This document shows positions 21,265 to 32,300 of a stretch of 64,000 nt of DNA, piece after piece. Position 1 is the first letter of the stretch, and every line of letters begins with the position of its first letter. Source of the stretch: Colius striatus (lineage: Eukaryota > Chordata > Aves > Coliiformes > Coliidae); contig NC_084776.1 in NCBI RefSeq assembly GCF_028858725.1, forward strand, positions 2,790,001 through 2,854,000, read 5' to 3'. A program made the translations under genes and the position numbers. The notes under the pieces were generated by a model. It was given only the letters and a program-made list of their open reading frames with translations, was not told the DNA's origin and made no database searches.

Positions 21265-24200
21265 AAGATAATGGAACATTTTTTTCCCAGATGGAAGGAA
21301 CCCACTTTAAAAAACAATAGGTCTTTGAAATGTCAGCTAAGGCTTGCTTGGCATGTGCTGTGTGCCACAGGAAAATGATACAGCCTTTTTCATTCTCCAA
21401 CTGTAACCCTTAAATCCAAAGCAGCGAGATGATTAAGAGACGTGGGTCTGGTTTCCTGCTCTGCTCCTCATTTCCAGCCCCTCTCTCCCATGGGAGTCAC
21501 TCAGCCCTGCTCCATCTCCACTTCCCCCAGTGGGCTGAGGATAAAAGCTCTCTCTGGGGTGAGGATAAAGCCAAGCTCATGAGATGTTGGTATGCTCCAG
21601 TAATGAGGATCTGAAGCTGAATTACTTGACGAAGCTTTAAGCCAGCCGCACGCCTGAACTGATGCGCTGTGGTTTGCAGAAGGAGCCAGAAGCTGCACCC
21701 ACATGACCTCAGAGGCTGGGGCTGGCCATGGCTACAGATACCTCAGCTCAGACAGCATAGATGCCTCTCTGCACTCTCTGTTTGAACAAAACCCAAGCTG
21801 TTTCTGCTATGAATGCATTTATGATACCGATCTTTTGTGACATTTCTCCTCAAAGCCCTTCCATGTCTCCTCTAGCATGACAGGGAGAAAGTCACCCAGG
21901 TCATGAGCTTTACTTACACAGCAGGAGCTCTGGCAGTGAGCCTGTCTCTTCCAGTGTTATCTCACCACAGCCTTACGAAGCAGAGCTGCTCCTCTGGTCT
22001 GCTCACACCAGCCTGTGCAGGAACCTGATGTTCCCCTGTCTGCCAGAGCCTCTGTGTGCTCCCAGTCTTCTTCCACAACATTCCTCGCTCTGATCTGTCA
22101 CGTCAGAACTTTCATCTTTAATAAATAACAGAGGAATTACAATTAGTGCTGTATCCAAGAGTTAAAGGGAAGGCAAAAGTTTCTCTCTCCCATCTTCCAG
22201 TTTGCTCTCAGTGGTAACAGGTCTTATGGTTCTCAGCTGAAAGGACTCCAGGATGTTAAAGTGTCTGGTGTGCATCCTAAAGAGAGAGGAAGATCAGCCA
22301 CCCTCAACTGTCCCAATCCTGTGAGGGTGCCTCAAACCTATCCATGAAAGCCTCCAGTGAGATAATTCATTCCCAGGGTAGGTGTGATGTCCTACTCCTA
22401 GTCAGGGAAATGGGATATTTGCCAGAGCAAGGACAAGATAAGGAGCATTAATCCCATTGACAAGCTGCAAGCTGTACTCTGACCTTGGCAAGCACTTCTG
22501 AAAGGGCTGCTCACAAACCACAGCAAACCCCCCAAAACTTTGGTGCCTGGCTTCAGGCTGTCTGTGGAGTCAGGCACGCCTGCCCTTGTCCTTCCATCCC
22601 CTCGGCTGGTAGAAGTGCCAGCAGGTGGCTCTCGAGGTCTCGATTCATCTTCCCCGATTTCTGTCCCTAAACAGAGTGAAAGGAAGCGCACGGTACTCAC
22701 AGTGCCCCTCTGTACCCTTCCCCTCCCGCACCCACTGTCCGGTTGATGTAGCAAGACAAGCTGGTGACTGTCCCAAACATGTTTTTTGCTTCCCCACGTT
22801 TTCAGGTTTGATACAGGAATCATGGTATTTAAGAAAGAAAAGGGGGAGGCTTTGAACTGATGGTGTCTCTGATACCCAGATCTTGTGATGGGGCTTCTTC
22901 CTAACTCAGCCTGGCCTCTGACACACACAGTCCAGCTCTCCACTTTCTTCTCTGTATAAGAGAAAAAAAACCCAAAACTTACCCATTCTGCCACAGACAA
23001 GAAGGGGCTCACCACAACAAGAGGAGAATGCAAGGTATAAACTGCACGTTCCCTTCTATAGCATCCTCTTAGCAGGACACCCCGACTCAGGTCGAGGGCA
23101 GGTTGGGGTTTCCTTGCCATGGGAAATGTTTGCTCTTCTTAGCAGACATTCACCTTTGGCTTGTTGCCTCCTGCCTGTTTTTCCCCTCAAGTCCCTCAGC
23201 AGGTTCCTGGCTATCATGAATACCCATGAAGGATATTTAGCACATTTAGCCTCTGCCAAGACTTTGTTTTTTCCTGTTGCATTCAAATCCCAGATACATC
23301 AGTAGGAGCAGGCTTTCATCTGAGAGGGAAGAGCTTGGCTGGAATTTAAACACTGAGCAAAGACAAAGCCTAAGAGCTGCCAAAAATGTACCTGAACTCC
23401 CTCATATGTCAAAGGGGAAGATGCAGGGTGCTGTGGCTGGGAGATTCCCTTCTGGGCACAGTGGCTGCTTTCCCAGCTTCTTCACCTCCATTTCCTCTTT
23501 AAGGCTTGAATACACACACCCAGGGTGAAGAATCCAAACCAACATCTGTCACACCGAGTTTTCTGCATGGAAAAATACTCACAATCAGTTGGCCACACTC
23601 TGGGCTGGGTTTAGAGTTAATGACTGAGCTGAGGTTGTTATTGTCAATGGTTACAGCACACAAAGTGGAGTCCCTGCAATCACAGGATTGTCAGGAAAGG
23701 GATATATTCTGATCTATTCTTCCCAGCAAATGCATGCAGCAGGGCAAGAACTACCCTTCTGGTGCCTGGCATGGCTCTCTGCTGTCTCTGCCAGATCACT
23801 TTCCCCAGGTGTGACAGACACCCAAACCAAAGAAAGATGTTGGGCTTTAACTCCTACCTCCTTCCAAAGGAGGTTCCTGAAAAAAAAACACCAAAAACCC
23901 CAGTTTAACTATTTCTTTATGTTTGAGACACCTCAATTCTTTACCAGAAAGACCCACAATTACCACACACAACCCCTCAGCTTCTATTTCATCCCCAAAG
24001 CCCAAGTGCTGCAGCACAGATCCAGAGACCTCTGAGGGCCTTTGTGAGGCTGAGCTTCAGCAACACACAGGAGCTATTCCAGCCCAAGGGGCAGCCTGCC
24101 CTGATGCTGACCCTGGACTTAACTGTGCTCAACAGCAACATCTGCTCCAAAGGCCACCAAAGGTTTTCCCACTGTAGCAGAGGACCAGAACTGTTTGTTT

Positions 24201-26046
24201 CTCCTACCTCTGACCTGGTAGGCCAGGCAGCTGAAAGGAAGATTGACCAACATGGTTGCATCAGTCAAGCTACAAAAATTGTTCTGTTGCCCAAGTCTCA
24301 GAAGCTTCTGGGGCTCCACTTATCAAGGCTCCAGCTCAGGATGATTACCCAAGCAGCAAACATCCAACTGGAGCAGCTGCTCAGAAACTCGTTTTTTCTG
24401 AGTACAAGGCACTGACTCCCTGGTTTTGTTTGTTGTTTTTAAACTCCTCCTTGCTCCACAACTCCATTTTCCATCTGACATGCCTGTTTCACAATCAAAC
24501 CATGCTGGTCCACAGGCATGGTCTCAGGACATCCAAACACAGCTGTTCTGTTTCATTTTTGGGGGTTTATTAGAGCTTCTCACTAGGGCTCTATGGATAG
24601 AAGATGTTTTCCCCCAAAAGATGCTTAATTTAGAACTACTGTCCTGCTGCCTTTGCAGCACTGCTCATGTGCTCCCTGTCCTAGGGACAACGTGCCACCA
24701 GCCTCACTCCAAGCTCAGGATGTTTAGAAGCTGTGTGTAGTCACAATTCCTCCCCCAAATCAACCATGTTCACAGTTGCATGTTTTAAACCCTGCACCAC
24801 GGGAACATTAAGGACACTCAAAGGCTGACATGTTGCTGGGGGGATTAATCCAGGCAGATCTCTGTGTCCACATGGAATCTGCCTCACTGAGACGCTATTG
24901 CATGTGGCTTTTTTTCCAGAAGTCCTGTGGTGCACATCAAGTGATTTGGGGCCAATGACTTCAGCCCTCACATGAGGATTACTCATCTAATGAGGGGGTT
25001 TGCAGGCTCTGCCCCTGTTGATGCTGTTAATGTCATCATACTGACTTCTGGAACGATTTTTTCATTCAGTGAATGGCTCTGGGGTTTGTTTTTTGCCTCT
25101 TCCCCTCCCCAGTAGGTTTGACCCTGTGAAGTTGTGACGCTGTGAACCCACATCACTGGAGCTGCTCTGTCCACAAAGGCAGATATTAGTGTCAATTCCA
25201 CAATGAACCAACTGTTATTGTAAAAGCTGGTCACCTCTAACACTCAGCTGTAAGTTGCAGAAGGCAGGCATTCTTTATTGCAGCTCCACCTAACGTGCAT
25301 CCCGCAGGCTGGGCTGAACACAGCTTGTGTTCCCTGTGCCATACATATGCATGAGATTTCCCAGGCATCTGCATAGCATTGCCTGGAACTAACTGTGACA
25401 TTTGCATAGACACTAACCACGCGGTCTGAGTCTCTGAGGGTCCTCCATGGGGTTTCTGGTGGTTCCTAGTGGTTGCTGAAGAGGTGTTTTGCAGATTTCT
25501 TGAGTCCTTTCCGTGAACACTCAGTTGCTTCTCCCGGGTGGAGTCTTTGGCTCAGCTCATCACTGTGTTTGTAGAGCTCTCAGGTTTCTTATCTTGGTCC
25601 TGTGGGCTATCTGCACCCCTCAAGACATCCCAGGCACAGACAGTGCCTTACCTTACGGGACTCAGTCCACACGCCTCGTTTCTCACTCACCTACGCATAC
25701 AAACAGCCTCGAAACCGCTCAAGCACCACAAAACCACCACAACAACCCACCTTTCTGCTTTTGCTCAAGGCATTGGGCCGGCCAAAGCCCCGCAGCACCC
25801 TCCAGCCGAGCCGCCAGACACGCCGCATCTCTCCCGCTGCGCTCAGCAGTGACGCCATCGCCCGCCCGCCACCGAGCCCTTCCCCGCCCCCACCCCAACC
25901 CACACGCCCCCAGCCCCCCGCCTCGTCCCGGGCCGCCCTGCGGGACGCGTGTGCGCGCTGCCGTGCCCCCGCTGGCACCGAGCAGCGCCCCGCCGCCGCC
26001 CCCGCGCCCCGCCGCCGCCCCGCGTCTGATGCAACCACAACATCAC

Positions 26047-26052
26047 CACGTG
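26047..26052. promoter_or_regulatory. E-box CACGTG in WIPI1 promoter
   Basis: CACCACGTGGCC about 245 bp upstream of the ATG matches the bHLH-Zip core bound by MITF/TFE factors and USF. WIPI1 is known as a TFEB target, but the flanks here deviate from the ideal GTCACGTGAC. Confidence 0.45.
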
Positions 26053-26080
26053 GCCACGCGGCGCAGCCGCCCGCCGCCAG

Positions 26081-26085
26081 CCAAT
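26081..26085 (+). promoter_or_regulatory. CCAAT box, distal
   Basis: CAGCCAATCGCGG is an NF-Y-type site about 215 bp before the WIPI1 ATG. Confidence 0.5.
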
Positions 26086-26197
26086 CGCGGCCGGCTCCGC
26101 GCGCCCCTGGGGCGGGACACAGCCCGCCTGCCCCTCGCCGATAGGTCGATCGGCCCGTCTATCTGCGGGGAGGGCGGGTCCTCCGGCGGGGCGCGGG

Positions 26198-26202
26198 CCA
26201 AT
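26198..26202 (+). promoter_or_regulatory. CCAAT box, proximal
   Basis: GGGCCAATGGGAGG is an NF-Y-type site 95 bp before the WIPI1 ATG and adjacent to GC boxes. Confidence 0.6.
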
Positions 26203-26296
26203 GGGAGGCGGCGCCGCCCCTGGGCACCGCCTGCGCCGCGGAGCGGGCCGGGGCCGGGCCGGGTCGGAGCGGGGCCGGAGCCGCCGCGCCCGCTCC

Positions 26297-26367
26297 ATGG
26301 AGGCCGCGGCCGAGGCCCCGGCGGGGCCCGCGGCGCTCAGCTGCTTCTCCTACAACCAGGACTGCAC
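26297..26367 (+). CDS. WIPI1: WIPI1 exon 1 coding part
   Basis: This encodes [14 protein letters not shown] then SCFSYNQDC, matching the human N-terminus with a slightly shorter Ala/Gly leader. The donor is AC|GTAAGC. The exon lies in a CpG island. Confidence 0.95.
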
Positions 26368-29300
26368 GTAAGCGGGGCGGGCAGCGCGGGAGCGGGGGGG
26401 GGCGGCCGGCCCCGCGGGACACGACGGCACGAGCGGGGCCGCCCGTAAACCGAACGGCCCGGGGGGACGCGGCGCGCCTCGCCCGAACGGGGCTGCCCCC
26501 GCCAGGCCCCGGCCGCGCTCCTCGGGACAGCCGGCTCCCGCGTGTGGGCTGGGGGGCAGCCGGGGCGCGGCCGCGGAGATCGCGGGCGTTACCGCCCCGG
26601 CAGCCGCCAGCGGATGGTCCGCAGCGGCTCTCTCCGAGGCCTTCGTGTGCTGAGCTGCGCCGAGGCCGCTCTGTCCGTGCCAGAACCGGGCAGGGCTGTG
26701 CTGCGAGCCCCGGAGCGGCTCCTGGCAGCGGCCTGTGCCTGACCACAGCCCCGTCACCGAGGCTTCCCTCGCAGCCTCCCCTCCGTACAGCGGGAGCCTG
26801 TGGTTCACCCGCTTCCAAACCCATCCTTTAAAGAACCGGGTCCAAGCAGGACAACAACCATCCCAAAAGCCACACACGGTGTCTGGCTGAGCCCGGAGTC
26901 AGCCCAGCTCAGGGGGTGCAGCAGGGTAAGCACGGAAACAACAGCCAGCTCACACCTAGGAACAGCCTGTGCAGCTCTGCTTTGCATATGCCTTGTCCAA
27001 ACAAAGAGTGCTGTGATGGGTGGCCCTGTGCTGCTGATGGAACCTGCAGGCCACTGCCTCCAGCACAAAGGCTGTGTGTTGGTATTCTGGGCTGGCTGCT
27101 GGTTTAAGACCTGGATGTTGCTGCTTACTATATCTGGAGCTGAGCAGAGCCAGCACTTGGCAGCGGCTGCACCCACAGCCACCAGCAGCGAGAGCAAAGC
27201 TTCCACAGCCCTTGCATGGCAGTGTAAGTGGATCAGCTCCCAGCTTAGGAAACAGCCTCCTTCTACATGCCAAAGGTCCTGCCTGCAGCCTCCCAGGTAG
27301 AGGCATGCCTGTGTGTTCCTCCAGCAGCCACAGGATGACAGTTTGCCGTCTCATAGGGATAGTTGCCTTCTGTAGGCTGGATCCTTGGGTTTACTTTATA
27401 TGCTTTGAGAGTTGAAACTGAAGTTGTGCCATCACAAGATCCCTGTGAAATTACCCATTTCCCCTACCTGCAGGGACTCCTGCAACCACCCAGAGGCCCT
27501 AAGATCTGTGTTAGGAGGTTTGTGTCTTGTCTTTGCAGCTCCCTGGCAATTGGAACCACAACTGGATACAGGCTTTTCTCCTTAAGTTCTGTGGAGCAAC
27601 TGGACCAGGTCCATGAAAGCAGTAAGTCTCCTGTTTCACTGCAGTGGAATGCTGGCTGATAGACCTTACCTGTGTTACTGCACTTCAGCCTGCCTCGAGG
27701 GACTGATTCTGCTCACTGCTGTTGCAGAGGTGGCATCTGTTTCTGCTGTACCCAGGTCAGGAGAGGGAAAGCTCTGGTTGTTGCCCTGGGACACAGCAGC
27801 CCTTAGAGGGAATTGCAGCCTTTGACAAGCTTCTGAAGAGTCAGCAGTACTTCAAACAAAGCTGAAGAACTCCCAGCTGAAGTTCAGCTTCTTTTTTACT
27901 GCTGTCGCCCTGACAGTAGCAGTCTGTCCTGCAAACCAGCATCCTGGGGTAGTTTACCACTGGCATGTTTCAGACCCATGGACAGGAGAGCACAGATGCT
28001 GGAGAGCTTGCAGGCTTTTAGTCCAATTTGGTATTTACAAGCAAGATGGTTTTTTAACAGGTTTCCCATGTAAAAAGGTCATTCACAGCAGGCTTCCAGC
28101 TGTTAGCTGTGCTCAGAGCAGCATGCAGTACACTTAACAGCCCCAAACAAGGCAGGCCTCATGGAGCATATGCTGTGGTCTGGGTCAGGCCATGGCCAGA
28201 AGGGAGATGCAGTAAAAATACACCTCACAGCTGGGATATGCTGGTCTCTCTCTGCTGGCTATGGAAAGAGCCTCAGCAACCACACACAGCTGCATCATCT
28301 GGAAGGAAATCCAGGCCCCTTGCCTCTTTGTCTCCCAGGGTAACAGAGCTGCTGTGCAGCAGCAAGGCATAGACTTACACCCAAAAGTATTTAGGAGTCT
28401 GGATTGCCTCCAGAGTCAGGCCAAAGAGCAAAAAAAGTCCCTGCTGGTGACAGACTGAGACATAAGCAGCCTTTATACTTCCCACACAGCACAGCCCAAG
28501 CTCTGAGCACTACTCAAGACCACCTACACTGACACAGTCCTCAATAACCTGGGTATAGGTCCACCATAATGATGCCTTCTCAGAGTCATCCCAAACGTGG
28601 CCTCTGCAAGACTTACCACAGCAACTGTTCACCACAGCCATGCTGAAGCTCTCTAGAGGCCACAACCCCAGCTGCAAGGAGGGTTTAAACAGCCCAAGGA
28701 GGCTAGAGGAATTCAAACACCAGAATAAACAGGAGGTCATGCATAGCTTACTCCTCACCAGCTTGTCCAGCCCCTCCAAGAAAGTCCCTGACCTTACTGG
28801 GTGAGCTTCTCTTTATATCCCCTTCCCAAGGATTAGCTTCAGCTGGAGGGCCCTGCCCAGGAGAGGCAGGCCAGCCTGACAGGGCTCTGTGTTCAATTCT
28901 GCCTGCAGGGGAAGGTTCCTTAACCCCTTCCTGCTCTGACCTCAATGCTTTGTGCCAGGTATGAGACATTTTTAACAGAAGCTGATGTTGAGCACCTTAG
29001 AACTGAGCATTCCAGCCTCATTGTGTTGAGTCTCCCTCGTTGCTGCAGTCACACCAGCCATAAGCCCAGCTGCAGCCTCTGCTTTGCTTCCTTTCTGTGC
29101 CCAGATGAAATCCCAGATGTTTACATCGTGGAGCGTCTCTTCTCCAGCAGCCTTGTGGTCGTGGTCAGCCATGCCAAGCCACAGCAGATGAATGTGTACC
29201 ACTTCAAGAAAGGGACAGAGATCTGCAACTACAGCTATTCCAGTAACATCCTGTCCATCCGCCTGAATCGCCAGGTAAGGCTGGGGCAGGGCTTGCCCAC

Positions 29301-32300
29301 AGCTGGCCCACTCTGGCTCTTTGCTGCTGTTGCTTTCCCAGCTGGGACCCAGCTGCCTGCCAGAGCAGAGCAGCCTGAGGTTTGCACTAAGACTGTGCAG
29401 TGGGGCTGGCTGGGTAGGCACCTGTGCCCTCCTACCAGCTCCACGTCAGGCTTGGTGAGCTCTGGCAGAGGAGCAGGATAGCCCTGGGTATCATCTGTTT
29501 TGCCTCAGTAAAACAAAGCCAAGGCCTTGTTTTCGTGGCAGTTACACAAAGGCTTTTTGTTGTCTGCCTTCTTGCCTATTCAGCATGCAGCTCTGCCAAA
29601 AAAGCATCTTCTCATCTTTTCCTCCCTCCCTTGGATTCCACATCCTGACTTCAGGCCCACCTCTGCCATCCTGGTGGCAAATGAGACCTCCAAAGTTGGT
29701 AACAAAACACAGGAGTAACTTGAACTCTGTGGATGAGGCAAAAGGCTGTTTCTCAAATGCTTGTTTTGGTTTTTAAAGGCACAGGAAACATCCAGGCCAC
29801 TCAGAAGCAAGCCTTTAGAGGGTTGTTCCCTGAACTGGCCCAGCCTCATGCAGCCCTTTTGGAGGACAGAAAGTCTCTTTTGTCCATAATTACTTTCCAA
29901 GTATGTGCCATAAGAAGCAGAGGACTTGTGACAATGAAGAAATAAGCAGTCTCTGTAATTGTATATAATCAGCCTCTCCTCAATTAGCAACAGTGAGGCC
30001 TGTAGTGAGGCTGTTCTGTAAGGAAACTCTGGGCTGAGTTTCCAGTAAAGCTGTGTTTGACCAGAAGTTCCTGTACTACAATTAAATCTCTGCTAAATCC
30101 ATTCTTTTCACTTACACTTACAAGTGAAATCAGCACTTGCTCTGAATTGCAGATAGAGGCATTCTGGATAAAAATAAGTGGGAGGTTCTGCCCAGCAGCT
30201 CTGGGAGGGGAAGTGTGAGAAGAAACTAAACTAGGGCTTTTCCCCATCTGCTGCTCTGGAAGTTGCCTGAAGATGAGGCACAAACCCAGCCTTGCACCTG
30301 CAACCCTTGGCTGTTTTCTGAGCTTGGGTTCAAATCTGGTCTGAGCTCATCCCCTGGCTATGGCATAGACACACCTGGGGAGATGTGAAGATGCTGCAGA
30401 CATTTGGGTGTGTAGACAGAAGAGAAATCACCGTTCCCATCCACGTTCCACTGGTGGCAGTTGGGTTCTGCCCGTGCTGTGACATTTGAGCCCCTTCCCT
30501 GGGCCTCTCTAGGAAAGCTGCACTGCATTAAAAATCCATGGAGGGCCAAATCCAAGGAGTTCACACAGGAAAGGGATGGCAAATAAAACAAGAGGAGGGT
30601 TCAAACAACTGGTGCATGGCTCAGCTTGATCTCAAGCCCTCAAACAAGCAAGTCCCTGGGGTTTTGAGCCATGGAGGTTCTTTCTTCCAAACCCCATGGT
30701 AGCTCTGAAGTGATTTGATGATAAGACCATGCTGTGAGAAGCTCTGTCCCAGCCTCCCTGGGTTTTCCCTCACTGCTGAAGCCCTGCTGAGCTCTTTGCA
30801 GAGGTCTCACACTCTTCTCTGGCTGTGTCCATACCCAGCACATATAAATCCTCACTGGACAACCCGACCATCTGAACTGATTTGTGTTAAACTCGAGTAC
30901 TACAGAGAAACACTGGTAATGTTTTAGACAAGAGGCAGTGCCCTGAAGCCTGTGTAGCCATTGTGGCACCAGGCACCTTGTGTTGTGTGCACAGGGAGGG
31001 TAAAACCCATTGCTCACATCAGCAGGGTGTTGCTGGCCCCAGGGCTGCGTGGAGGGCAGGAGGCAGAGAACCAGCCCTCTGTCTCCTGCTGAGCTTGGTA
31101 AGGCCTCCTTCACCTCCCACCCCCATCACTTCTGGATTTCATCCCTGTCAGTGCCAACAAGTCTTTGCTGCACCTCTGGCTGCTCTTTGCCATCATCTGG
31201 AAGCCTCCCTTCACCTGTACAGCAATAGCAGTGCCTTCTGCAGTTCTGGGAAAGCACACGGTGGCTTTGCTGAATTCAGCTGTCTAAATATTGCTCTGTC
31301 TGTCTCTGGGAGTGAGCTGATGGCTCTTACTGTAGAAAAGGCAAAGCCTTCCTGGAAATGCAGAATGGCCCTGACACAGCCCCAGATGCTGTGGTTAGCA
31401 GGAATAGAAGTGGGAAAGAGTTTGATCCGAGAGTAATGGTGGAGCGAGGCAAAGATTTTCTAATGTGGGTGTTTCGAGTTAGTGACTAAGCTCCACATTT
31501 AGCTGCTAAATAAGTGGCCTCATTGCTAAAGAGGTGGAGGCTTCCTGTCCATGGATTTGGGTGCTCCAGCTTCAGGAGCCTGGATGGAGTCTGGCCTTAG
31601 GGTTTTATTGGGAGGTTTTCAGTGCTCCTGGACACTTGGCACCAATGTAGGTAGAGCTGTGCCCTCACTGGAGTTAGATAGCACAACCCTTCAGCCAGAC
31701 ACAAAGCCTAGTCCCAAAAAACAAGCCTCCCTGCACAATGCCTCCTTGGTAATACCCAGAGACCTGGCCCAGGCAGAGACATAAAGCTGAGTGGTCACAG
31801 GTGCAGAGCATGAGGCTTCCTTTTCCCTCTCTGCCTTTCCTCCCCATAGCTCAGCAGCTCCTGTCTTAGCAGCTGCCCCTTGGCTGGTCATTCCTGATGA
31901 GTTCAGCAGCAGAGGCACAAGCACAGGAACATGGAAATGCCCAACCCATCTGCCAAGGTGGAGGAAGTGCCACTGCCCCTGAGCAAATGTTTACAGTTCT
32001 GCAGGGCCCATAAAGCTGAGCCTTGCCTGCTGGTGCTGAGTGGGAGCAGATTCATTTACTGAACAGATGCTTTAGGTTTCACAGCAGTGAGAGGCTCCTC
32101 ACCTAAACCTTCACCCCCAAATCAGGAAGAAGTCAGGGCAAGGGGCACATAGTCCCACCTGTAGGCACACTGACAAGCAGGATGGGCAGCCTCTCTACTG
32201 CCAGGTCTTTATGATCAAAAAGTCATTTGCTGTGAAGAGAACTGCAGAGAAACAGTTGGTGTAGGGATGGATGGCAATGGAGGCCCATGGGAGGGTGTAA

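Larger units (their letters stand above)
15721..25779. other. Intergenic region between the PRKAR1A and WIPI1 promoters
   Basis: About 10 kb of mostly unique sequence with two CR1 remnants, a TG microsatellite and a poly(C) run. I find no exon with recognizable homology. An octamer ATTTGCAT lies at 25400-25407, and a 240-codon minus-strand open frame (22398-23120) has no recognized similarity. Confidence 0.6.
25780..26640. promoter_or_regulatory. CpG island and promoter of WIPI1
   Basis: This is a dense GC/CpG block around the WIPI1 start codon with GC boxes, two CCAAT boxes (26081 and 26198) and no TATA box. Transcription probably starts shortly after the 26198 CCAAT box. Open frames of 311 codons (plus) and 221 codons (minus) in the island are compositional. 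Confidence 0.85.

Noticed and set aside
25400-25407. Octamer ATTTGCAT upstream of WIPI1
   Set aside because: An isolated 8-bp match 0.9 kb from the gene; expected by chance at this scale.
25513-26448. 311-codon plus-strand open frame over the WIPI1 start
   Set aside because: It is in a different frame from WIPI1 and spans the CpG island; low-complexity GC-rich translation.
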